A stretch of DNA of 64,000 nt from Paludicola sp. MB14-C6 (GCF_030908625.1 NZ_CP133133.1:2542001-2606000), one strand, 5' to 3'; counted from the first letter of the stretch, positions 27,122 to 34,889 are shown. Program-made: numbers and translations. Notes: generated by a model not told the origin, from the letters alone.

Positions 27122-28120
27122 ATGAGTAATGCGAAAAGCAATGTTATTGCCAATGCGAAATCTGTACTTGAAAAAGAGTATACTTTATCACCCTATGCAC
27201 GTTTTTTGAATCAACACGGAATGTATTCTGCGGCACTATTTTATAAAAACTTGAATGAAACGCTCGAGCGGCGTGGAGCAAGAGCAATTCGTTATCGACT
27301 AGAAGAGGCAAGTGTGCCTGAGTATGTTGATGGGCAAGCTTTGTTTGCACATCATAATTACTGTATCCGTGATGATGTGGCGGATGATGACCAACAAGGC
27401 TATGGCTGTAGTGTAAGCTTTGACGGAATGTGTATAGTGGAAGAAGATAAGTTTGTTCGCTTATATGAGTTTGCCAAAACAGAGCAAGAGAAAAATATTG
27501 TAAAATCTGTTCTGACAAATGCAAGAAATATGTATTCAGATGCATCAACTGTTCGTTATCTTCATTACGGAACACATAACGTAATCGATTTTGAGTATAT
27601 CCTTAAAAATGGCTTTTGTGGCTATCGTGATAAAATTTTAAAAGCATTGGAAGAAGCAACAGACGAAGAGACAATACAGTTTCAACAAGCAATGCTTGAT
27701 ACTGTGGAAGGAATAATGAATTATGTTGAGCGATACCGAAGCAAGTTAAAACAAGCCCTAAATCAATCAATCGGTGATACAACAAAACTGCAACGGCTTG
27801 TTAATGTATTGGAACAGGTTCCTTTAAACCCGCCGACTAATTTTTATGAAGCATATGTGACTATGGATGCGGCAATGTATTTTAGTGATTGCTTTGAACC
27901 GGGTAGAATAGATGCGTTATTATATCCTTATTATGCAAAAGATTTAGCAGAGGGTAAGACAACGAAAGAAGAAGCAATTGCATTGATTCGTGAGTTATTT
28001 GCAGATATTGAGCAAAGAGCAGGTCATCCAGGGGCAACCCATGCTACAATTGGTGGAACAAAAGTAGATGGGACAGCAGACTATAACGAACTAACTGAGG
28101 TTTGCATCATTGCAATTTGA
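27122..28120 (+). CDS. Glycyl radical enzyme, N-terminal half (interrupted by TGA)
   Basis: A 332-residue N-terminal part of a PFL-like glycyl radical enzyme. It ends at TGA 28118-28120 after E-V-C-I-I-A-I. The frame continues without shift (G-L-R-M-P-N-V-S-L-R-V) into the next ORF, which carries the active-site Cys and the glycyl loop. The combined length is about 740 residues, close to whole enzymes. Relatives have a charged residue (often Arg or Lys) where the stop falls, and CGA to TGA is a single change. So this is a nonsense-interrupted gene, a split protein, or a sequencing error. The subclass is not recognised. The start has AAAGGG 10 nt before the ATG. Confidence 0.8.
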   Translation: MSNAKSNVIANAKSVLEKEYTLSPYARFLNQHGMYSAALFYKNLNETLERRGARAIRYRLEEASVPEYVDGQALFAHHNYCIRDDVADDDQQGYGCSVSFDGMCIVEEDKFVRLYEFAKTEQEKNIVKSVLTNARNMYSDASTVRYLHYGTHNVIDFEYILKNGFCGYRDKILKALEEATDEETIQFQQAMLDTVEGIMNYVERYRSKLKQALNQSIGDTTKLQRLVNVLEQVPLNPPTNFYEAYVTMDAAMYFSDCFEPGRIDALLYPYYAKDLAEGKTTKEEAIALIRELFADIEQRAGHPGATHATIGGTKVDGTADYNELTEVCIIAI

Positions 28121-28129
28121 GGGCTTAGA

Positions 28130-29347
28130 ATGCCAAACGTATCGTTGCGTGTTCGCAAGGATATGCCTCAATTCTTATGGGATACTTATTTAGAAAACAT
28201 GAGTAAGGGCTATGGCCAACCGGCAATTGTCAACGAAGATTTTTTTCTTGATGGATTAGTCAATCAATATAACGTTCCATTTGAAGATGCAGTAAACTAT
28301 GTGTTTGGAGGTTGTTCTGAATTACTAATCCAAGGTAAAACGATGTGTGATTCTACATGGGTAGCGTATAATATGCTTGATGTGTTTGAACATACCATGT
28401 ACAATAGCTTGTTGAATTGTGATACATTTGAAGAGTTTTATAATCGAGTAAAAAAGGATATTCAAATAACCTTAAAAGACATGACCAATCAAATAAATAT
28501 TCGTCAACATGCAGACGGGTTACATAATCCATATCCGGTTCGAACGCTTATGACCGGAGATTGTATTGATAATGCGAAAAGTTTTACAAATGGTGGAACA
28601 AGATATAATTTTGATTCTACCAATGTTTATGGAACCACAAATACAATCAATGCACTTTATACGGTTAAAAAATTGTATGACGGTGAGTTTGGAAACCTTT
28701 CAAAGGAAACATTCTTAAAAAGCTTTATTGCAAACTACAAAGGCTATGAGGATTTACTTGTCCAATATAAAGCTGTTCAAAAATTCGGTAACTTTAATGA
28801 AGAAATCAATCAAATTACCCAAGACATTATGGGGCTGACTTTTAATCAAATCAAACGATATAAATGCTATCGTGGAAATGGTAGATTTATGCCTGCTATT
28901 ATACTTTGGGTAACATGGGTGATTGGAGGCTTGAAAGTAGGTGCTACTCCTGATGGACGTGTTTGCAGTGAGCCTCTTGCTGACAGTGGCGGACCAATGC
29001 AAGGCACAGATATCGAAGGACCAACATCTACAATGGGTGCAACGCTTGCTATTCCACAAAAAGATTGTGTAGGAACTTGTGTTTTAAATTTACGTTTAGA
29101 TTCTAAAAATTTTCAAACACAAAAAAATCGATTGAAAGTACAACAGCTATTTCAAAGCTATTTTGAACAAGGCGGTTGTCAACTCCAAGTGAATGTTGTT
29201 GATACAAAAACGCTATTGGATGCAATGGAGCATCCGGAAAAACATCGTGACTTGATAGTCCGTGTTGGTGGTTTTTCCGATAATTTTGTATTATTGGATT
29301 CAAAGATTAAAGAGCAAATTTTATTACGAAGTGAATTTGAAGCTTAG
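28130..29347 (+). CDS. Glycyl radical enzyme, C-terminal half with active site
   Basis: A 405-residue part starting at ATG 28130, in frame with the preceding ORF and nine bases after its TGA. GAGGG spanning the stop is a plausible re-initiation site. The catalytic motif G-G-C62-S-E64 (C-x-E, as in dehydratase/decarboxylase-type members rather than the C-C of pyruvate formate-lyase) and the radical loop R-V-G-G381-F-S-D-N-F are both intact. If made, it could only function together with the N-terminal half. The C-x-E motif and the ferredoxin-bearing activase argue against classical PFL. The reaction remains unknown. Confidence 0.8.
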   Translation: MPNVSLRVRKDMPQFLWDTYLENMSKGYGQPAIVNEDFFLDGLVNQYNVPFEDAVNYVFGGCSELLIQGKTMCDSTWVAYNMLDVFEHTMYNSLLNCDTFEEFYNRVKKDIQITLKDMTNQINIRQHADGLHNPYPVRTLMTGDCIDNAKSFTNGGTRYNFDSTNVYGTTNTINALYTVKKLYDGEFGNLSKETFLKSFIANYKGYEDLLVQYKAVQKFGNFNEEINQITQDIMGLTFNQIKRYKCYRGNGRFMPAIILWVTWVIGGLKVGATPDGRVCSEPLADSGGPMQGTDIEGPTSTMGATLAIPQKDCVGTCVLNLRLDSKNFQTQKNRLKVQQLFQSYFEQGGCQLQVNVVDTKTLLDAMEHPEKHRDLIVRVGGFSDNFVLLDSKIKEQILLRSEFEA

Positions 29348-29369
29348 TATAAATCATATTTAACGATAG

Positions 29370-29409
29370 AAACAAGGTCGTATTAACTCTTATAATATAG
29401 CCTTGTTTT
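29370..29409 (+). terminator. Terminator of the glycyl radical operon
   Basis: AAACAAGG pairs with CCTTGTTT around a 23-base region that holds an inner TATTA/TAATA pairing. TTCTTTG follows. Confidence 0.6.
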
Positions 29410-29481
29410 TCTTTGTATATATTGAAAAAACTATTTAATTCCAAAAAATAATAAAAATTAATGAAAAAATTGGATTTATTG

Positions 29482-29511
29482 TTGACAAATCTATCAAAAT
29501 TGTAGTACAAT
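29482..29511 (+). promoter_or_regulatory. Promoter of binding-protein copy 2
   Basis: TTGACA at 29482-29487 and TACAAT at 29506-29511 with an 18-bp spacer. The same pair of hexamers drives copy 1. Confidence 0.8.
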
Positions 29512-29588
29512 GCAATTAGTTAATTATTCAAATATACTATAAATGTTAATTTACTAATGTTGATTTGAATATTTAACAAAACCTAAGT

Positions 29589-29610
29589 TTAAACTTGTAA
29601 ACAGGTTTAA
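29589..29610 (+). promoter_or_regulatory. Conserved leader hairpin, copy 2
   Basis: TTAAACTTG pairs with CAGGTTTAA (one G-U pair) around a TAAA loop. It is followed by TAAAATTTT and AGGAGG, 23 nt before the ATG. Confidence 0.6.
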
Positions 29611-29633
29611 TAAAATTTTAGGAGGATTTCGTT

Positions 29634-31139
29634 ATGAAAGGTAAAATCAAAGTATTATCTTTACTACTAGCTCTTGCGATGGTAGCATCCATGTTCGTAG
29701 CATGTAAAGACAAACCGGCACCTAGCAGCGAAGGTTCATCTTCAGCTCCTGCAAAACGTGAAGATGTAAACCTAATTTGGTATCATTGGGGCGACAAACC
29801 AAAACAACCAGACGCAGTAATTGCTGAATTAAACAAAATGTCAAAAGAAGCAATTCAAACAACAGTAGATTTCAGATTTGCAACTGGTGATGACCAAAAG
29901 TTAAAAACAATCATGTCAACTGGTGGCGAATTTGATATCGCTTTCACTTGTGCTTGGTTTGCTAACTATGTAGTTGCTGCACAAAACAACCAACTAGCTG
30001 ATTTAACTGAAAAACTACCAAAAGTAGCTCCAAAGCTTTGGGAATACATTCCTGAAAACTGTTGGGCTGGTGCTAGAGTAAATGGTAAAATTTACGCTGT
30101 ACCAACATACAAAGACTCAGCTGCAGCACAATACTGGACTGTACATAAAGAGTACGTTATTGATGGTGCAAAAGCAGATGCTGAACTAAAAGCAGCTGGT
30201 AAAAAATTATCAACAGTAACTCCTCTATTAGAGAAAGTTAAGAAATATCATGATGAGTCTAAAAAAGCATATCCTCATGATTTAACAGCTCCTATGAACT
30301 ATAACTGGGCTGGATTAAACGGCTTAGGAAATGGTTGGGATGACTTTGGTTTAAGTAATATCCGTATGGGTATCAACTTAACAGCTGGAAATACAAAAGT
30401 TATTTCTCAATATGATGATCCTGATTATGTTGCAGACCTAAAAACAATTAAATCATGGTATGACAATGGCTTAGTAAACAAAGGCGCTTCTGAAGTTGAA
30501 AAAGAATTTGAATTCCAAGTAGTAGGAACAGGCCAAGGATGGGACGGCTGTGAAGCTATCTGGGGTAGTGGTAAAGACTACACAATCCAAATGGTTAAGA
30601 AATATGGTCCTATTTACACAACTGGATCAATTCAAGGTTCAATGAACGGTATCAGCCCTAACTCAAAGAAAATTGACAGAGCTCTACAATACATTGAATA
30701 CATGAACACAAACAAAGACTACAGAAACACATTAGGTTACGGTATTAAAGGTACTAACTGGAAATTGAATGACCAAGGTCAAGTTGAAAACTTAACTAAG
30801 GATGCATGGCAACCAGGTATGTTTGCTCAAGCTTCATTCTTCGAGTTATACCCACTAAAACCAGCTCCAGCAAATATGTATACTAACTTAAAAGCAGTTA
30901 ATGACTCTGCTGAAGCATCTCCACTAGTAGGTTATGTACCAGTTGTTAAAGACCTACAAACAGAAATCGCAGCTTGTCAAGCAGTTATCGACAAACAATA
31001 CAAATATCTACAAACAGGTAATATTAAAGATGTTGATGCAACTGTTAATAAGCTAAAAGCTGATTTGAAAGCAGCAGGAATGGATAAAATTATTGCTGAA
31101 ATTCAAAAACAAGTTGATGAATTCTTAAAAGCTAAATAG
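29634..31139 (+). CDS. Extracellular solute-binding lipoprotein (DUF3502-like), copy 2
   Basis: A 501-residue paralogue of the protein at 5428, with lipobox F-V-A-C (Cys24), a short Ser/Pro-rich linker and the same N-L-I-W-Y-H-W-G-D opening. Most of the chain is identical among copies. The main variable patch lies about residues 235-265, where this copy reads N-I-R-M-G-I-N-L-T-A-G-N and is the most different. From 30627 to 30880 its DNA matches copy 4 base for base by eye. Ribosome site AGGAGG is 9 nt before the ATG. No transporter genes are near. Heavily biased codons suggest an abundant protein. Confidence 0.85.
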   Translation: MKGKIKVLSLLLALAMVASMFVACKDKPAPSSEGSSSAPAKREDVNLIWYHWGDKPKQPDAVIAELNKMSKEAIQTTVDFRFATGDDQKLKTIMSTGGEFDIAFTCAWFANYVVAAQNNQLADLTEKLPKVAPKLWEYIPENCWAGARVNGKIYAVPTYKDSAAAQYWTVHKEYVIDGAKADAELKAAGKKLSTVTPLLEKVKKYHDESKKAYPHDLTAPMNYNWAGLNGLGNGWDDFGLSNIRMGINLTAGNTKVISQYDDPDYVADLKTIKSWYDNGLVNKGASEVEKEFEFQVVGTGQGWDGCEAIWGSGKDYTIQMVKKYGPIYTTGSIQGSMNGISPNSKKIDRALQYIEYMNTNKDYRNTLGYGIKGTNWKLNDQGQVENLTKDAWQPGMFAQASFFELYPLKPAPANMYTNLKAVNDSAEASPLVGYVPVVKDLQTEIAACQAVIDKQYKYLQTGNIKDVDATVNKLKADLKAAGMDKIIAEIQKQVDEFLKAK

Positions 31140-31152
31140 TCTTTGACTATAT

Positions 31153-31182
31153 AAAAAAGAAGACCTTCGGGTCTTCTTTTTT
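31153..31182 (+). terminator. UUCG-loop terminator after copy 2
   Basis: A 13-bp stem AAAAAAGAAGACC with complement, closed by the stable TTCG tetraloop and ending in six T. Near-identical terminators follow copies 3 and 4. Confidence 0.95.
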
Positions 31183-31325
31183 GTGTGTTGTTATAACAAT
31201 GTGAGATGAAGCCTATGCATTATGAATAGGAACAAAATAAATGTGGCTAATTACCAATATTAGATAAAATTTATTCGCATGAATGTATTTTGGATAATAT
31301 TACTTAAATTTTAAACAAAATATTA

Positions 31326-31376
31326 AATTTATATTGACATTATATATTGAAATAATATATAATGTCAATATAAATT
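31326..31376. repeat. Perfect 23-bp inverted repeat containing a promoter on each strand
   Basis: Arms 31326-31348 and 31354-31376 are exact reverse complements around GAAAT. The plus strand carries TTGACA (31334-31339) and TATAAT (31358-31363) with an 18-bp spacer. By symmetry the minus strand carries TTGACA (31368-31363) and TATAAT (31344-31339). The plus-strand promoter drives binding-protein copy 3. The other points back into the copy 2 terminator. Confidence 0.85.
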
Positions 31377-31384
31377 GTGAAATG

Positions 31385-31410
31385 TGTCGATTTTAAATGT
31401 TATTTGTCGA
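31385..31410 (+). promoter_or_regulatory. Twin TGTCGA boxes, copy 3 leader
   Basis: TGTCGA at 31385-31390 and 31405-31410, exactly 20 bp apart, starting 22 bp downstream of the -10 box. The same pair at the same spacing is in the copy 4 leader (33280, 33300). Candidate direct-repeat operator. Confidence 0.55.
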
Positions 31411-31428
31411 ACATATACAATTTGCTAA

Positions 31429-31450
31429 ATTAACTCTTCAATGAGTTAAT
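31429..31450 (+). promoter_or_regulatory. Conserved leader hairpin, copy 3
   Basis: ATTAACTC pairs with GAGTTAAT around TTCAAT, followed by AAACATTTT and AGGAGG, 23 nt before the ATG. Confidence 0.6.
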
Positions 31451-31473
31451 AAACATTTTAGGAGGGTTTCATA

Positions 31474-32979
31474 ATGAAAGGCAAATTTAAAGCTATTTCC
31501 TTACTACTTGCAATTGCTATGGCAGCTTCTATGTTCGTAGCCTGTAAAAATGATAAGAAAACCGGTAGTAATGGAACATCTTCACAATCAGGAAAACGTG
31601 AAGAAGTAAACCTCATTTGGTATCACTGGGGTGATACACCTAAACGACCGGACGGAGTAATCAAAGAACTAAACAAAATGTCTAAAGAAGCAATTCAAAC
31701 AACTGTAGATTTTAGATTTACATCTGGCGACGACCAAAAGCTAAAAACGATTATGTCGACTGGTGGCGAATTTGATATTGCTTTCACTTGTGCTTGGTTT
31801 GCTAACTATGTAGTAGCTGCCCAAAACAATCAATTAGCCGACATTACCGATAAATTACAAACAGTAACACCAAAGCTTTGGGAATACATTCCTGAAAACT
31901 GTTGGACGGGATCAAGAGTAAAAGGCAAAATTTATGCTGTTCCAACATATAAAGATTCTGCTGCTACTCAATATTGGCAAGCAAACAAAGAGTATGTTAT
32001 TGATGGTGCAAAAGCAGAAGCTGAATTTAAAGCAACAAGTAAAGCTTTATCAACAGTAACTCCTCTATTAGAGAAAGTTAAAAAATATCATGATGAGTCT
32101 AAAAAACCATATCCACATGATTTAACTGCGCCATTAAATTACAACTGGGCTGGTTTAAATGGTCACAATAATGGTTGGGATACATTAGGCTTAGATAACC
32201 TACGTTTAGGTATTAAAATCGGAAGTAATAGTACAAAAGTTCAAAATATGTATGAAGATACTGAGTATATTAACGACCTAAAGACGTTAAAGTATTGGTA
32301 TGACAATGGATTAGTAAACAAAGGTGCTTCCGAAGTTGAAAAAGACTTTGAATTTAAAGTAATTGGAACTGAGCAAGGCTGGGAAGGCTGTGAAGCAGAA
32401 TGGGCCTTTGGTAAAGATTACTCAATAGTAATTAACAAAAAGTATGGTCCAATTTATACAACTGGATCCATTCAGGGTGCAATGAATGGTATTAGCCCTA
32501 ACTCAAAGAAAATTGACAGAGCATTAGAATATTTAGAATATGCTAATTTAAATAAAGAATATAGAAATACGCTTGCTTATGGCGTTAAGGGAGTAAACTG
32601 GAAGTTAAATGATCAAGGCCAAGTTGAAAGTTTAACTAAGGATGATTGGGCACCGGGTGCATGGGCACAAACATCAATCTTCGAATTATACCCATTAAAA
32701 CCAGCGCCAGCAGATATGTATACTAACTTAAAAGCGGTAAATGATTCAGCTGAAGCTTCACCGCTAGTAGGTTTCATACCAAATGTTGATAATTTACAAA
32801 CAGAAATCGCCGCTTGTCAAGCAGTTGTAGACAAACAATACAAATACATCCAAACAGGTAATGTTAAAGATGTAGATGCTACGATTAAACAGATTAACAC
32901 TGATTTAAAGACAGCTGGTTATGATAAAATTATTGCTGAGCTACAAAAACAAGTTGATGAATTCTTAAAAGCAAAATAA
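31474..32979 (+). CDS. Extracellular solute-binding lipoprotein (DUF3502-like), copy 3
   Basis: A 501-residue paralogue with the F-V-A-C lipobox. Its protein follows copy 1 closely in the variable patch (L-R-L-G-I-K-I-G-S-N). At the DNA level it has more silent differences than the others and less extreme codon bias (more CTT, ATT, GCG, CCG), so it looks like the oldest or least converted copy. Unique changes include D-T-P-K-R-P-D-G-V near the start and W-A-F-G-K-D around residue 310. It has its own palindromic promoter, leader hairpin and UUCG terminator, so it is an independent transcription unit. Role as for copy 1. Confidence 0.85.
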   Translation: MKGKFKAISLLLAIAMAASMFVACKNDKKTGSNGTSSQSGKREEVNLIWYHWGDTPKRPDGVIKELNKMSKEAIQTTVDFRFTSGDDQKLKTIMSTGGEFDIAFTCAWFANYVVAAQNNQLADITDKLQTVTPKLWEYIPENCWTGSRVKGKIYAVPTYKDSAATQYWQANKEYVIDGAKAEAEFKATSKALSTVTPLLEKVKKYHDESKKPYPHDLTAPLNYNWAGLNGHNNGWDTLGLDNLRLGIKIGSNSTKVQNMYEDTEYINDLKTLKYWYDNGLVNKGASEVEKDFEFKVIGTEQGWEGCEAEWAFGKDYSIVINKKYGPIYTTGSIQGAMNGISPNSKKIDRALEYLEYANLNKEYRNTLAYGVKGVNWKLNDQGQVESLTKDDWAPGAWAQTSIFELYPLKPAPADMYTNLKAVNDSAEASPLVGFIPNVDNLQTEIAACQAVVDKQYKYIQTGNVKDVDATIKQINTDLKTAGYDKIIAELQKQVDEFLKAK

Positions 32980-32993
32980 ACTTTGACTATAGT

Positions 32994-33021
32994 AAAAAGA
33001 AGACCTTCGGGTCTTCTTTTT
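32994..33021 (+). terminator. UUCG-loop terminator after copy 3
   Basis: AAAAAGAAGACC, TTCG loop and complementary arm ending in five T, almost identical to the terminators of copies 2 and 4. Confidence 0.95.
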
Positions 33022-33227
33022 ATATGTAATTTATGGAATACAATAAAGAGTTGTTAATAGTGAATTACTATTTTTGGAAAATAAAAATGTTCATAAAATT
33101 AACAAAATGTTGATAAAATAAGGCTTTGAATTGAATATAAACTTGATAAAGGAAAATTGAAGTATTTAAAAGTTATCTAATAATTGGATTTTATAACCTG
33201 TAATAAATAAAAAATAATGAAATGGTA

Positions 33228-33257
33228 TTGACAAACGACATGAAAAACTTATATAAT
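33228..33257 (+). promoter_or_regulatory. Promoter of binding-protein copy 4
   Basis: TTGACA at 33228-33233 and TATAAT at 33252-33257 with an 18-bp spacer. The 200 bp between this and the preceding terminator hold nothing else recognisable. Confidence 0.85.
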
Positions 33258-33279
33258 GGTAAATGTAAATTGTGCATTA

Positions 33280-33305
33280 TGTCGATGAAATGTTGTTTTT
33301 GTCGA
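33280..33305 (+). promoter_or_regulatory. Twin TGTCGA boxes, copy 4 leader
   Basis: TGTCGA at 33280-33285 and 33300-33305, 20 bp apart, starting 23 bp after the -10 box, as in copy 3. Confidence 0.55.
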
Positions 33306-33326
33306 ATAAATGTGCAATTGACTATT

Positions 33327-33347
33327 TTAACTCAATTGTAGAGTTAA
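33327..33347 (+). promoter_or_regulatory. Conserved leader hairpin, copy 4
   Basis: TTAACTC pairs with GAGTTAA around a 7-base loop, followed by TAAAATTATT and AGGAGG before the ATG at 33372. Confidence 0.6.
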
Positions 33348-33371
33348 TAAAATTATTAGGAGGATTTCGTA

Positions 33372-34874
33372 ATGAAAGGCAAAATCAAAGTTTTATCATT
33401 ACTACTAGCTCTTGCTATGGTAGCTTCTATGTTCGTAGCATGTAAACAAGAGAAAAAAGCTAGTGGCGATGCATCATCTTCTGCTGGTAAACGCGAAGAA
33501 GTGAACCTAATTTGGTATCACTGGGGTGACAAACCAAAACAACCAGACGCAGTAATTGCTGAATTAAACAAAATGTCTAAAGAAGCAATTCAAACAACTG
33601 TAGATTTTAGATTTACAACTGGCGACGACCAAAAGTTAAAAACTATTATGTCAACTGGTGGCGAATTTGATATCGCTTTCACTTGTGCTTGGTTTGCTAA
33701 CTATGTAGTTGCTGCACAAAACAACCAACTAGCTGATTTAACAGAAAAACTACCAAAAGTAGCTCCAAAACTTTGGGAATACATTCCTGAAAACTGTTGG
33801 GCTGGTGCAAAAGTAAATGGTAAAATTTACGCTGTACCAACTTACAAAGACTCTGCTGCTACTCAATACTGGACAGCAAATAAAGAATACGTTATCGATG
33901 GTGCAAAAGCAGAAGCTGAATTTAAAGCAACTGGTAAAGCATTATCAACAGTAACTCCTCTATTAGAGAAAGTTAAAAAATATCATGATGAGTCTAAAAC
34001 TGCATATCCTCATGACTTAACTGCTCCATTCAACTACAACTGGGCTGGCTTAAATGGTCACAACAATGGTTGGGATACATTAGGACTAGATAATGTTCGT
34101 GTTGGTATTAAATTAGGTAACAACAACACAAAAGTAACAACATTATATGATGATGCTGATTACATCAATGACCTAAAAACATTAAAATCTTGGTATGACA
34201 ATGGTTTAGTAAACAAAGGCGCTTCTGAAGTTGAAAAAGAATTTGAATTCCAAGTAGTAGGAACAGGCCAAGGTTGGGAAGGTTGTGAAGCTATCTGGGG
34301 TAGCGGAAAAGATTACTCAATCGTTCTAAACAAAAAATATGGTCCTATCTACTCTACTAACTCAATTCAAGGTTCAATGAACGGTATCAGCCCTAACTCA
34401 AAGAAAATTGACAGAGCTCTACAATACATTGAATACATGAACACAAACAAAGACTACAGAAACACATTAGGTTACGGTATTAAAGGTACTAACTGGAAAT
34501 TGAATGACCAAGGTCAAGTTGAAAACTTAACTAAGGATGCATGGCAACCAGGTATGTTTGCTCAAGCTTCATTCTTCGAGTTATACCCACTAAAACCAGC
34601 TCCAGCAAATATGTACACTAACTTAAAAGCAGTTAATGACGCAGCTGAAGCATCTCCACTAGTAGGTTTTGTACCAAAAGTAGATACCCTACAAACTGAA
34701 ATTGCAGCTTGTCAAGCAGTAATGGATAAACAATACAAATACCTACAAACTGGTAACGTTAAAGATGTAGACGCAACAGTTAACAAAATTAAAGCTGACG
34801 TAAAAGCAGCTGGTATGGACAAAATTATTGCTGAGCTACAAAAACAAGTTGATGAATTCTTAAAAGCTAAATAG
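33372..34874 (+). CDS. Extracellular solute-binding lipoprotein (DUF3502-like), copy 4
   Basis: A 500-residue paralogue with lipobox F-V-A-C. It is a DNA mosaic: 33867-34001 matches copy 1 (5911-6045) and 34362-34615 matches copy 2 (30627-30880) without a visible difference, while the variable patch (V-R-V-G-I-K-L-G-N-N-N) is its own. That pattern points to gene conversion across 28 kb. Codon bias is strong. It has its own promoter, leader and terminator. The role is presumably capture of an oligosaccharide at the cell surface for an importer encoded elsewhere. Confidence 0.85.
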   Translation: MKGKIKVLSLLLALAMVASMFVACKQEKKASGDASSSAGKREEVNLIWYHWGDKPKQPDAVIAELNKMSKEAIQTTVDFRFTTGDDQKLKTIMSTGGEFDIAFTCAWFANYVVAAQNNQLADLTEKLPKVAPKLWEYIPENCWAGAKVNGKIYAVPTYKDSAATQYWTANKEYVIDGAKAEAEFKATGKALSTVTPLLEKVKKYHDESKTAYPHDLTAPFNYNWAGLNGHNNGWDTLGLDNVRVGIKLGNNNTKVTTLYDDADYINDLKTLKSWYDNGLVNKGASEVEKEFEFQVVGTGQGWEGCEAIWGSGKDYSIVLNKKYGPIYSTNSIQGSMNGISPNSKKIDRALQYIEYMNTNKDYRNTLGYGIKGTNWKLNDQGQVENLTKDAWQPGMFAQASFFELYPLKPAPANMYTNLKAVNDAAEASPLVGFVPKVDTLQTEIAACQAVMDKQYKYLQTGNVKDVDATVNKIKADVKAAGMDKIIAELQKQVDEFLKAK

Positions 34875-34889
34875 TCTTTGACTTATAGT

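Noticed and set aside
27144..27575. Histidine-rich minus-strand ORF inside the glycyl radical gene
   Set aside because: The His and Gln richness comes from reading the coding strand backwards. No family features and no start signals.
28118..28120. TGA in the glycyl radical gene as a selenocysteine or Trp codon
   Set aside because: The position corresponds to a charged, non-catalytic residue in relatives, no SECIS-like hairpin was recognised just downstream, and all other genes use TGG for Trp and TGA as a stop.
25135..29347. Glycyl radical locus as pyruvate formate-lyase pflBA
   Set aside because: The active site has C-x-E instead of C-C and the activase carries extra ferredoxin clusters, neither of which fits PFL.
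29634..34874. Tandem repeats as a CRISPR or other repeat array
   Set aside because: The repeats are whole 1.5-kb genes with promoters and terminators. No short spaced direct repeats were found.
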